The notes beneath the pieces are model-generated. The model saw only the letters and a program-made list of their open reading frames with translations. It did not search any database and was not told where the DNA came from. 64,000 bases of DNA from Himantopus leucocephalus (taxonomy: Eukaryota > Chordata > Aves > Charadriiformes > Recurvirostridae): contig RSEF01000001.1 of assembly GCA_003993805.1 (NCBI GenBank), positions 180,356,951 through 180,420,950 on the forward strand, read 5' to 3'. The number at the start of each line of letters is the position of its first letter. Position 1 is the first letter of the stretch. Shown piece by piece: positions 49,414 through 60,738 of the stretch. Made by a program: the position numbers and the translations under genes.

Positions 49414-49621
49414 CTGCCATGTTACAGCATACCTGAAAGGTCAAAATTTCAGGAGAAAAGCCAGCGGTAACGGCCCGTGAGTCCTTCGTAGTTTGCAGAT
49501 TCCCTTCCGTCTTGAANGCTGCCATGTTACAGCATACCTAAAAGGTCAAAATTTCAGGAGAAAAGCCAGCGGTAACAGCCCGTGAGTCCTTCGTAGTTTG
49601 CAGATTCCCTTCCGTCTTGAA
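49414..49621 (+). repeat. 103-bp direct duplication split by one N
   Basis: Bases 49414-49516 recur at 49519-49621. I see only two differences, both G in the left copy and A in the right. The copies are separated by an N at 49517 and one further base. A real recent tandem duplication would not need an undetermined base at its junction. Overlapping contig ends, perhaps two haplotypes joined without being merged, are more likely. Confidence 0.92.
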
Positions 49622-52600
49622 AAGCTGGTGTCTGCCCCAGTGGAACTGCCCATTTTAAGGCTAGAAAAATCTCTCAAAATTATAGACTCTTTCAAAGCTT
49701 TTGTAAGCCAAATACTTTGTTGTTGCTCTTGGAAGAAAACAAATCCTTGGGCAACTGAGCATAGAAAATAGGGCTGAACAACCTGTTTAGAAATCCCAAC
49801 CTGCCTAAACACAGCAAGTTTCAGCTTGATGAAGACTGATTGTGCTGAAGATGGCCTGAAGCCCACATAATGCAGCTAACTTCCGTGTTAGTTAGTAGGG
49901 AGCTTCAGTGAGCTGGGGGAGACACTTTCATTTAAAGACAAGGCTCCGGTCAACTATTGGAATTGGATTTAGTTTTGCTCACAAAATCTAAATAAGAAAA
50001 ACAAAAAAATATGTATTGAAATAACCTGGGTGGCATTTTTTCAGTATTATAGACATCATAATCTCTGAGATGCTTGTCAGGGTTTTATGGATGTCCATAT
50101 CTTCCACCGCTTATTCAGAAAGCTCTCAGATGTGGAAAATTTCCTTGAATGTCTCATAGTGACAGTGGAAAAATGTAGAAGAAAGGAGCAAAGGGGACTG
50201 ATTGACTACAGTGGTTTATTCCAAAACAACACACAGATGTAATACTGCTGGAATCAGTTGAGTCATATGAACATAAAATTGGGTCAAAGAGGTAGTAGAT
50301 TTGGTTCAAAACATCTATTAGTGTTTTGAGGAAGGGGATGCTGCCTCCTACTACTTCAAAATAGCGTGAAAAGTCTTTTATGTAAAACAGTAGTGGCTGC
50401 CAATAATTCACCAGGCTGATTGAAAACACTTTCACATGACTGCAGGTAACCATATGTTATAAACTAGCTGAGACCTGGGAAAACACTCTAGGCAGTGGTA
50501 GGCAGACAGGTAAACTTAGCCTCATGCTTTTCCTTTAGAAGTTCCAGTACGTACTGCCGCAACCAGTTTTTGTTTTGGTTTTTTTCCCAGAGAGCCAGTC
50601 TGTAACCACAGACGAATGTTTTTCTCTGTTGAAACTCATCCTTATGGCACGACAGCCTGGCTAATTCTTGGTTATACTGCGTACGTAATAAGACTGCTTA
50701 AACATAAAAAGGATGAAAGACCAAAGTGGGAGAAATTTTCCCTCAATTTTATTTTCCAGAAAAGCAAAATCTGGCATACTCAGATCTTTTTGTTGGTTCC
50801 CAGTGCTCAAACAGTGGAATTGAACAGCAGCCACTGATGCCAGTTAGGTTTCTAAATTTATTTAAGAAATTGTTTTCTTACACTTCTCCTTTGTAATTTT
50901 ATTCCTACATATTCTTTCTCTCCTACTCTGGATTGAACTAATTCTGTTCAATAGACCACGATATGCAGACCCTGTCTTCTAGTTTCTGTTGTCTAGAATC
51001 TGTCATCTAGTTTCTGTTTTGTTCACCTTTTGTAACTAACCTTGTAAATCATCCCTTATCTCACTTGTGTAATTGTGCCAATAAAAATTTCAATAAAATG
51101 ACATTAAGAAGCCTTAAGTTCATGTTCTATGACTGCGTCAAAATACTCTAATTAACAATTTGAGGTAAAAAATAATTTGGTTCTTTGTTGCTTGCCCTAA
51201 AAAATAATCCTTGACATCTGAAAGTCAAACTGCTCTTTCTCCATACATTTAAACAGCTATAAAAATTTAGCTATGGAAATCTGGGCCCCAGTTCAGTAAA
51301 GGACAACTATTTGCTTAATAATGGATGAGATGAGGCTGATCCAGCTCACTTTTCCACGTATGGGCTGTGCAAGGCCAGCCAGACCTAGGGAAGTAAGAAA
51401 ATTATTTTCATAAGCAGCACAGGTGGGCACAACCAAAGAAAAACATATTCACTTCATATTTATGTGTATTTTTGCTCCCACTTTCCATTTGATCAGGGAT
51501 CCTCTGCTCTACGCAGGTGCTCACCACAGCCCAGACCAGGGTTGGAGCTGCCATTATGGACTGAGTTGGGTATCACTGTTGGGATCATGCTCACACAGAG
51601 CTGTTGCTCAGCTACACAGCTGCACCGAAGGAGCTAATACTCTCTTGTTTAGTCGTACTCCAACTGTCTTTACTCATGGTGAGTAATTCTTTTGAAGTCA
51701 GTGTGTCTACGCAAGTGAGTAATGGCCTCAGGATCCGGCCCTTCAACAGTGTATGACGTGTTATGTTTCAAATGCTTCTGCACTGTTGTTTTTAATACTG
51801 CATTGCAATTTACCTTCTGGAATTATCTTCTGAATAGCTTCTTTCCATGGATTCCATTATGTATATTCTTTTATTTATTACGTTTTCACTTTGATCTGCA
51901 TGCCAATCAAGATAAGCTCAATAAAGATAGAATTTTAATGAACAGAAGGAACTATGTGTAGCTGCAACAGCCAGTTTTACTAGTTTTATGGGTGTGTGCA
52001 TTTATTTTTACTTGTGTAATATCCAGATTGTAAGGTTGCAGTGTGTGAAGCACTTCATATTCATTTGGTTGCTGTGAAGAATGAGATATCTCTATTATTT
52101 TCATGACTATCATAAGTACCTAATTTTATCTGTGTGATATTTTTTGTTTGATTATACAGAAATAAAGGAGACACTGTTAAGAAAACCAAATACTACATAG
52201 AATCATGACAAAGATGAACATCTTCCAGAGAGGGCAGCTAGAAGTCTTTAAGAACAGGGACAGCTAATAGTGAAATGTCTACCACCTGGCTCCAGATAGG
52301 TTATAGATGGATGTTTCTAAGGTCAGAGTCAAAAAACTTAAACCTGTTAAAACCCTTTGTCTGGAGAAGAAAGGGTGGGAGACAAGCAGCAGTTGCTGGG
52401 TATCTTTTTCTTCTAGTAGGAAAGAAGTGGACAGGACTGAGGGGAACATGCAGAAAACACACAAGGGAGGACTAAGGCTTAGATGGAGACATGCAAGCTT
52501 TTTGACATCTTTATTTACTGTTAAATATTTTTTAGTAAGTAATACATGGATTACCTAAATAAAGCATTTAACACAAGCTCATGGTTTCTGTACATGTGTC

Positions 52601-53104
52601 AAACCCAATTAGGTTATGATCAGGAGATAGAGGTAGCTTTCCGCAGTCCAAGGTCCAGCCATATGTTTGTTAGGGGGACAGTTTCTATCACAATAGACAG
52701 GAGGCAGGAAAAAAGAACAGGTTCCAACTGTGAGAGAGGGTTTAAAAAAAAAGGGGGGAAAGAGGAGAGGTCTGTGGTAGAAAAAGTCTTGCAAAAGGAT
52801 CCAAAACACAGCTTGCCCTGCAACAATGGAAGGCGCTTTAACAGATGACAACCACCAGAGCTGTGTAGGTACGTGAAATTAGTAAAAATGTAAGGGTTAA
52901 ACTTCATTGTCTGTAACGTAACATCATTAAAGAAAGTGATCATTGCTTCATAATCAAAGTGGTTGTTACCAGAGAGATGATGTTTTGACTACAGTCAAGC
53001 ATGCACTTTGTTTTAATTTTTCCGGCAACATTAAATTATTCATTTGTGGGTGTTTGGACTGTGGCACAACATGGACAGCATATTGGACCTATTTCACAAT
53101 ATGT
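49622..53104. other. AT-rich non-coding stretch, no gene seen
   Basis: No gene is supported. An A/G-rich tract at about 52742-52770 creates spurious lysine-rich frames. TTTTGAAGTCAGTG and CTCAGGATCCGGCCC near 51690-51740 are weak echoes of the palindromic old repeat. Confidence 0.6.
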
Positions 53105-53440
53105 CGATTCCAGCAATGAAGTTGATACCAGCTGCCTGTCCAAGGTGCACATTGCAATGCAAAGTAGATTTCTGTACAGCTTTGCCATTACTAACAGAAT
53201 TGTGCACTTGCATAGAGTGTGAACTGCTGAAGGACATAGGGAAGTTGTGTCTTCCCCCTTTTGGAGGTACCTTGCACTACTGTTGGTGGAGTGCTCTGGA
53301 TGGAGCCCCAGGGACTGGCTTCAGCCTCCATTCATGGGGTGCACTCACGTGTGTGCTGCACAATTCCAAGAACAGACATAAGGTAAATTTGCACCTAGAC
53401 AATCACTTCTCCAGAGCACTAAGTTGCTAATATAGATGCA
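53105..53440 (+). repeat. Unclassified dispersed repeat, copy A
   Basis: This segment is collinear with 62305-62632. Shared blocks include GATTTCTGTACAGCTTTGCC, TGAACTGCTGAAGGACATAG, CTTCCCCCTTTTGGAGGTAC, TCACGTGTGTGCTG and AGAGCACTAAGTTGCTAA. Copy A has 45 extra bases after the GGTACCTTGCAC block. Its plus-strand frame from about 53188 to the stop at 53428-53430 is also open in copy B, with matching residues CxEC, LLKDI and PPFGG and a common RALS-stop end. I do not recognise the family. It could be part of an old LTR, a DNA transposon or a coding remnant. Confidence 0.8.
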
Positions 53441-53816
53441 CTGATTGAGCACCAACCTACCCCTCTGAGTGAAACCTGGTATGAACCAAACTCATTCCCT
53501 TTCCAAATTCCAGTGACAAATGCCTCTATTGGAAGATATCTATGCTCTTCTTTAGCAGATATTTACTACGGTTTAGCAACAGGCAACAAAGAAAAATCAG
53601 CATCATGTGTTCACCCAACCCTCAGTGAAACACCGGTGGGGTATGAAGAATTGCCTCACACTCACCATCATAATTATTTGCTGTATATTTAAAGTGTTAT
53701 GATAAACAAGGTCAGATGCAGCTGTCACCCAAATGAAGAAAGCAAAAGGCAGATTCTCTTCCCTAAATTTACCCTCATCTTCCAGTACTATCTCAGAAGC
53801 ATGAGGTACCATAGTT
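53441..53816. other. Non-coding spacer between repeat copy A and CR1 copy 3
   Basis: Unique sequence with no recognisable feature. Confidence 0.6.
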
Positions 53817-53880
53817 CATAGAATCATAGAATCATAGAATCATAGAATCATAGAATCATAGAATCATAGAATCATAGAAT
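53817..53880. repeat. (CATAGAAT)8 octamer array at the CR1 3' end
   Basis: Eight perfect, uninterrupted 8-bp units, 64 bases in all. CR1 elements normally carry two to four. The other two copies here have about two. The array is the CR1 3' terminus expanded as a microsatellite. Confidence 0.97.
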
Positions 53881-53952
53881 AGTTTGGGTTGGAAGGGACC
53901 TTTAAGGGTCATCTAGTCAACCCCCCCCTGCAATGAGCAGGGACATCTTAAC

Positions 53953-54262
53953 CTACATCAGGTTGCTCAAAGCCCCGTCCAATCTGACCTTGAATGTTTC
54001 CAGGGATGGGGCATCTACCACTGCTCTGGGCAACCTGTGCCAGTGTTTCACCACCCTCATTGTAAAAAATTTCTTCCTTATATCTAGTCTGAATCTACTC
54101 TCTTTTAGCTTAAAACCATTACCCCTTGTTCTATCGCAGCAGGCCCTGCTAAAAAGTTTATTCCCATCTTTCCTGTAGGCCTGCTTTAAGTACTGAAAGA
54201 CCACAAGAAGGTCTCTCTGGACCCTTCTCTTCTCCAGGCTGAACAACCCAAACTCTCTCAGC
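53953..54262 (-). pseudogene. CR1 ORF2 C-terminal remnant, copy 3
   Basis: The open frame runs from the gap edge to the ORF2 stop. It reads RLREFGLFSLEKRR, then FQYLKQAYRKDGNKLFSRAC and KKFFTMRVVKHWHRLPRAV, ending ALSNLM. It has no internal stop or frameshift, unlike most dead copies. It comprises only the post-RT tail; the catalytic domains lie in or beyond the gap, or were never inserted. Confidence 0.88.
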
Positions 54263-54265
54263 CTG

Positions 54266-54365
54266 NNNNNNNNNNNNNNNNNNNNNNNNNNNNNNNNNNN
54301 NNNNNNNNNNNNNNNNNNNNNNNNNNNNNNNNNNNNNNNNNNNNNNNNNNNNNNNNNNNNNNNNN
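54266..54365. other. Assembly gap of exactly 100 N
   Basis: The N block starts inside CR1 copy 3 and ends at an A-rich tract. The fixed size of 100, identical to the gap at 9557, indicates a placeholder. Confidence 0.97.
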
Positions 54366-54399
54366 AAAAAAAAAAAAAAGAAAAAAAGAAAAGAAAGAC
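54366..54399. repeat. A-rich simple tract at gap edge
   Basis: Fourteen A followed by G-interrupted A runs directly abut the gap. It is low-complexity sequence that may have contributed to the assembly break together with the CR1. Confidence 0.9.
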
Positions 54400-57300
54400 A
54401 TTCATACTACAGGTATGTATAAATACTTCTGATCAGACAGCAAATGAATAAAACTTACGCTTCACTTACAAACTGTTTGCTTTGGCATTTGACATACAAT
54501 GTGTCTGTACAGAGAGAAGGCTAGTCATGCAACATAATTATTTTCCCACCTATTCTTGTCACAAAGTGTCCTGAAAGTGCAGTTTCTTTCTTCACTCCCT
54601 GTGCGTAACCTCAAAATAGTATCTCATGGTCACAAAACTCTTATGTTGTGTAAATATCTTTTAGGGCATTTGATCTTTTCCCTCTTCTTTCCTCCTCTTC
54701 CATTAGCAGTTTTTATTGCAGCTGCTTGAATACGAGGTAATGAAAGCTCATGTTTCTGTTTACACTAGGTCTGTATTGGTACACAGAACAAGAGAGGAAA
54801 CAAAAACGTCTGGGCATCGTTATAGAGATTGTCATCAAACAACCACTATTTTCTAGTTTGTACTTTAATCAGTGTCTGGAATGACACTGCGGGACCTGGC
54901 AGTCAACACATTAAAGGGACTTTTTCAGAGATTCTTTGCAAAATACTATTTTATTTCTGTGCACAGTGAAAGGCAGCATATTTTAACCTGGTAAACAATT
55001 TAAATTAGATAATAACTTATGCTTGTGTATGAGGCATGGTCAATGAGTGATTTGTGCTTGTGTAACCATTTCTGTTCTTCAGACAGGGTATGCGGCTCCT
55101 CTCAGCATTACACAGGGATAGGAGGTGAATCAGACTGTTGTTACTTGCGTACCCTAAGGAGTCCTTTAGACTTTTCCAGGAGAGCAATGGAAAGTCTCCA
55201 ACAGTGGGAATGGATGTTATATCACACGAGGGACAAGGACAACAAGAAAAGCCAGGCGGAGAGTGCATCCCTCTTGCAGCTGCAAGGAGCTGCGTCTTTC
55301 TACATTACTGTACTGGGGCACATGGCAACAGAAGAAAATCGCCCGACAGCAGCTCTCCCTTAAGCCCTCAATTTCTTGATGAATTCCCTCTGCACAGTGG
55401 CACAGGAGGTATTAAAGTTCAGTGGTCATTTCACCCACTGGTCCTGTAAGCTCTGCAGGCATTTTTACTGTCGCGCTGCGTGCCAGAGAAGAAGGATTTC
55501 TCTTCTCCTTCACTTCATCTGAGCCATTAAACCAACTCCTGTTTTCCTCTCCAGGGGATGGTCTAGGGGAGATAGGGAATCTCTGAGATTCAGGCCTAAA
55601 ATATATGTCCTCTGGTTCTGTTATTATTCTTATTAAACACACTACAGCTCCTTTGAAAACAAATCATCTTGTGTCACTGTTCATTTGAACCAGTGTATTT
55701 GCAGCAGAAATATGATCATCTTTTGGTATATTTATTGCAATCAACACTATTAATATCAACGTTTCTAGAAGACAGTATTCTTAATTCTAAAAATAGTGTT
55801 TTAATCATCCAAGCCAGCCAGAGCCAACCCCTCAGTTCTGGGCTAGTACTTGCTTACCAAACTAGCTCTCCTTGCTCATCGATTAACCTCCAGCTTACCG
55901 ACAGCTCTTTCTTAGGGGACAGTGGATGATATGACGACAGCTTTCACAGGCAGGACAGAGCTAACTGTAAAGTACCCAGATCGAGCTAGAGTAACGTCAG
56001 TATGAAGTTCAGTACAAGCTGCATGTATATCTCAATCACATAAATATTTGTGCCCAAGCTGAGCCCTATACTGCTGTTAGACTATTGGCTAATTTACAGC
56101 AAGTGTGGTGATATTAACACTGGTAACAATGATAACCTTGACTGAAGTACAGATACGTGCTAAAAAGGAAGAGGTATACTAGGCTCATTAATTTCAATAA
56201 CAGCCAACAAAGACTGTCGATCCTTATTTGTTCTTCTAACTCAGTACATTTTGCAATGTTCAGTAAAAAGAGCAAACACGCCAGTAGCAACACCTAAAGG
56301 CCTTCGAATGACCACACAAGAACTGAATTGGTCTCTCATTCAAAACCTGTGAATCCAGCTAAAAACTGGATACAGTAAAAATACACAGGAGTTTAGAAAA
56401 CTGGAAAACTTACCTATTTGCAAGGAAAAATGAGTCATACTGAACTGCAGTTTCAGTTGTGTCAAGCTCGAAGGATGAAACTGGCTATCAGTGCGTTATT
56501 GATATCCAAAGTGATCAATGAGAGAAATGTGCAGAACAAAAAATTTTATTGAGAGAATGCCGGTAATATCCATTGAGAATTTAATATGGCAAGGTTAAGA
56601 TACATAGATAGATAGATAGATAGATAGGTAGATACATACATACATACGTACATAGAGGGACAGATCTGGAATGAGGAACTGTCTACGCTGTACAAAGATA
56701 AGTGGTAGGGGAAATGTTCTCTTTGTATTCGATCAGTACATAAATATTACAGTTTCCATGGTGTTGGTATTTGTCAAACTACTTTCTAAGGAGAAGTTCA
56801 AATACTGAATAGTTAAATGACTAAGAATGTCATTTAAATGTTAGTTACTTCAAAAACTTAGTATGTAACAATATCCACCCAAAGCATTTACGAATTCCAA
56901 ACCACCACAATTATTTTTGAAATTATAACCCCTCCCATGAAATATGTATAAACAGAACTCTCCCTAGTGAGTGCTTGAAAATCTGGCCCTTTGGCCCCAA
57001 TCTTTGGTTCCTTGGTTAGTTAATTAATAGGCTTTTCCCAGAAAATAAATTTCATACAAACCCGAACAATGGACAAATTCATGGAAAACGTGAACAGCTC
57101 ATAGGCAAAATTGTGAACAGAAGAAACAGTTGGAGCTCTTCAAACAACTTGATAGATCATAAGACCTCTTGTTTTGCTTAGTACCAGAAAGAGTGGGGTC
57201 CTAGTACATCTGAGAGGCAGTGTGGTAATAAACCTGTAGATGGTTAATGTAATTCTAGAGAGGAAATGACAGTCAAGTATAGCAATCATTTAGTCTCTCT

Positions 57301-58460
57301 CTATTCCTGGCATTCCTCTTAAATTTAACCTGTTTTTCCTAATTCCCCATACTACAGAAACTGCCGTTTGTTGAAATATATTACTGGACAAGTGGGTTCC
57401 GCAATGGCTATTCTCTAATTACTACATTGAGTACTAAAGAAATCATTACAGAGGGAGTGAGGAACATGTTTAAGCATCTTTAAAAATCCCATTGCACCAC
57501 ATCTATATTTTTAGACACCTAAATACTTATGAAAAACTGGTTCATTGCAGATGCGTAATTGCAAGCCCGCTGATAGCTCATCGCAGTCAGAGGATACCAT
57601 TCACACACTTGAAGTTACACATGTTCCTGAGTGCTTTGCAGAATAAGGGTCTACTTTATCTGTCAAATGGAAGCACAAACAGCTGGAAACTCTTTATTAA
57701 GCAGCCGGAAGGGAGGGAAATAAAATGAGAATTTAATAAATCATAAAAATGTTCTGATGACTGGCTTTGCGTGAAAAATTCAAGCAAACTCCAAACATCT
57801 TTGGATGGAGGTCTTAAAGGCACATCAATGTATTCTGAGTAATGAAAACCCACCCTGGCACTCACATGTTTCATTTACCCACTTGCTGGCTTCATCCTAC
57901 ACTTTTGAATAAGACAAACTCTCATTAAGACTAATGGCAGTTTTGCCTGAACATGCACCTGCAGGATCGGGCTTCAATTGCTGAAACTCACATTTACTCC
58001 CTGAAACTACCAGCAGATCAGCATGTTGATAAGTACTGAATACATTACCGCAGGAGAACATACAAAGCTGCGTTTGAACAGGTGACATTTCCTTTTCAAG
58101 GCAAACCTGTTCAAAAGTTTAGCATTAATCATTTCCAAGCAGGCATAACAGAATTATCTACTATATCTGTCAACTTTCTGCTTCTTATAAAGGTAAACTT
58201 CTTCAACCTGTAGAAAGCTATGTCAAAAACAATAAAATAGAGCCACTGATTAACTACTCGGTGCAGTTTAACGGCAGCATCAGAAATTGCTTCATCAACA
58301 GTTGCTACATGTCAGCAATATGTATGTGTATATGTGTATACATATCTATATACGGCTTGAAGTAAGAGACAATATTTGATTTGGTTACCTCGGGCTCAGC
58401 TCTGCAGAGCACTGTGGTCACAATTGACTTTTCACAGGTGAGTGAACACACTGGACTGGA
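54400..58460. other. AT-rich non-coding stretch, no gene seen
   Basis: Unique sequence apart from the GATA array near 56.6 kb. Overlapping frames near 55.0-55.6 kb on both strands have no recognisable content. Confidence 0.6.
56604..56653 (+). repeat. Compound (ATAG)n-(ATAC)n microsatellite
   Basis: About six ATAG units with one interruption (TAGG) pass into four to five ATAC units with one CGT interruption. It is a typical polymorphic tetranucleotide repeat. Confidence 0.95.
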
Positions 58461-58860
58461 TCAGCAATTGATATCCATGTACGCTACCAGAAGGTGCAGC
58501 AGATGCACCTGCGCCCCATTTTGAAGGGCCTCCACGGGCTTTGTTTCAAGTGCCTGAACTGCTGCAACACATTGTTTGCAACAAACGAATGGGCAAAGCA
58601 CTTGCATACTTCTGACAGTACCTGTAGCACTCCAGGAGCACCTACTAGCACCCACGGGGTTACCCATGTGGCTGGGAAAGAGGATTGCCCTTGACCCCCC
58701 TCCCCGGTTCCTCTTTGCCGGTGGGCTGTGCGGTGCATCGCAGGACTGTGAACCGAGAGGGAGTCCCTTGGACTCTGCAAAGTGGCTTTCAGCCACAGCT
58801 GGGGCTGCGCTTGCAGATTTTAGCATTTGCATAGCCCAGCTGCACTTACACTAATGAATG
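58461..58860. other. GC-richer segment with open frames on both strands
   Basis: Around ten CpG sites occur in 380 bases, above the local background. Frames of 123 codons (58461-58832, -) and 92 codons (58576-58854, +) overlap. The minus frame has an internal basic-proline stretch (PPAKRNRGGG), but no domain is recognisable. It could be a decayed GC-rich transposon coding segment or a chance island. Confidence 0.3.
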
Positions 58861-60640
58861 ACACTTGCATGGGACTGTTCTCCAGCATCAAAACTGGCCA
58901 ACTCACAGTGTATCCTGCCATTAGTATTAAACTCTCCTAATCCCCAAAACAGGGTGGCCACGATCACATGGCCACCTGGGAACTGTCCCTGGCCTCTGCT
59001 GAGTCCCCAGTCGTGCCAGGGAATTGTTTCAGGGAGTACTTGATGGCCCAGGCCAAAAGCATGTCAGCGACCGCTCTGATGACTTCAGTTGCAGTGCCCG
59101 GCACCATTTAATTTACTAGAGGAGAGGCGGACTCAATGCATGTGGTCTTGGGAGCAGCCTCAGGGAGCATCTCAGAGTGAATGTAGAAATATCCCTCAAG
59201 GCTATTGATGAGACAAGTAACTCCTTGATCTGAGCAAGATTATCAACATCTGGCCTGTAATTAACACCACTGCCCAAGCTGGCAATACACTGATACAATA
59301 ATACTTAGCATTGTTGTAGCTTTCTCTGTTTTGATTAATGAGTGTGCATTTAACTAAACAGTATACATTAACTATTATTAACAGCACATTAATTGTTAAC
59401 CACACATTACCTAAACACTCTATTAGATAATTACCTCTCTGTTAATCCATTAATCAATATGCTTATAGATGAACTTATTTGAAAAAATCCTCATCTGTAT
59501 ATCAGAAATACATTTATTAAATTATTACTCTGTGAGGATACTGATTAAAGAATTCTGAGCTGTGGAAATATCACTCTACTTGTATGATCACCAAACAGCT
59601 ACCACATTCCTATAACCTCAGATCTTATCATCATCGCTACAACCTTTACAGCACCAATTATCAAAGTTTGCTCATCAAGAATCTCCCTTTCCACAATAAA
59701 AAAGAATTTCAGTGCCAGAGTACTACCTGAATAACCCCAAATCTGAGAGTTTTTATTTGGAATTAGACTCTTAGGTTTTCATCTCTCTTTTTCTTCAACA
59801 GGACGTTAAGAAAAACTGAGTATGTACCCAGACGCTACTGCCATAGGCACTAACTTGAAAGCCTGGGCTAGCCCATGGATGGAGAAGGCCTTGTGTCTGT
59901 TGGTGCAGTGCTCAATGTGCTGAACTCTGTGCAATGATGAGTGACTCAGGACGGGACTGGGAGAAGCCTGCAACGTGGGCCTTAGCCAGCACATGAGCAC
60001 CTACATCCAAGCCTGCTTTCCTGCAACTTCCCAGTACCACCACAGGCACCTCACTTCCACAGATTCTTGCCTTTTTGACTGAGGAAGTTCACCACACACC
60101 TAGAATCGTGCCCCAGGCATACCTCCCCTGTGACAGAGCTGAAAATCTTGGCTCCTGCTCAAGCCTCAGCCTCATTGGGACCCATGACCTGAGGATCTTT
60201 GGTCCATTGGTCTTTCCTAAGGCGTCCTACACACTGTCTGGATCCACCTGCCTCCATACAATAGGGTGGCTCACACCACTTTTTGTAAAACATACCCAAA
60301 GGAAGAGCTGCCAACAACCACTTTGTATACAACAATTTAGCGGCTAAGGCGTTTGTGAAGGATCAGTGATACGGAGCCTATGGTAGTTTCCCATCTGGAG
60401 ACGTTCAGCTACCCATCTTCCAAGTCCCCAGGGAGTGCTCCAGCCACTGCTGTGTTGAAGTTGCCAGGCTGTATGAAAAACAAACACAGGGACCTAGAGA
60501 GAGAGAAAGCAAGAAAGGCTGTGATTCTGCAGCCATCGCCAAGGAGAAGAGTCCTAGGTGTTGGTCCTTGTTCCAAGACTTGTTTGTATATTTTCTCTAA
60601 TGATTATTTCATGTAAACAGTCCTCGTATGAGGGATGGGA
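58861..60640. other. Non-coding stretch, no gene seen
   Basis: No gene is seen. The sub-block 59330-59560 is very AT-rich and holds more than a dozen ATTA/TAAT words, the core of homeodomain sites. That may reflect regulatory function or just composition. Confidence 0.55.
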
Positions 60641-60652
60641 ATCTCTGGGGCC

Positions 60653-60738
60653 GATCCAAAGCCCATTGAAGTCAACGGAAATCAAAGCCAACTGAAGTCA
60701 ATAGAAAGTTTTCCACAGATTTCGGTAGGCTTTGGATC
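60653..60738. repeat. Short palindromic repeat with inverted ends
   Basis: GATCCAAAGCC (60653-60663) at the left is inverted as GGCTTTGGATC (60728-60738) at the right. Between them CATTGAAGTCAACGG and AACTGAAGTCAATAGA repeat an internal motif. I associate the pattern with an old amniote repeat that may be a non-autonomous DNA transposon. Weaker echoes occur near 2.2, 20.4, 48.2 and 63.25 kb. Confidence 0.6.

Larger units (their letters stand above)
53817..54265 (-). mobile_element. CR1 LINE, copy 3 (minus strand, runs into assembly gap)
   Basis: Read on the minus strand, the element contains the end of CR1 ORF2, a 3' UTR with GTTGACTAGATGACCCTTAA and AGGTCCC, and then an unusually long octamer array (53817-53880). 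Its 3' part matches copy 2 at 39900-40465 closely. The 5' side disappears into a 100-N gap, and nothing CR1-like is found beyond it, so the truncation point lies within the gap. The ORF remnant is open, which argues for a comparatively young insertion. Confidence 0.95.

Noticed and set aside
53817..53880. Regular short repeats that could be mistaken for a CRISPR array
   Set aside because: The 8-bp units have no spacers and form the CR1 3' terminus in a vertebrate genome.
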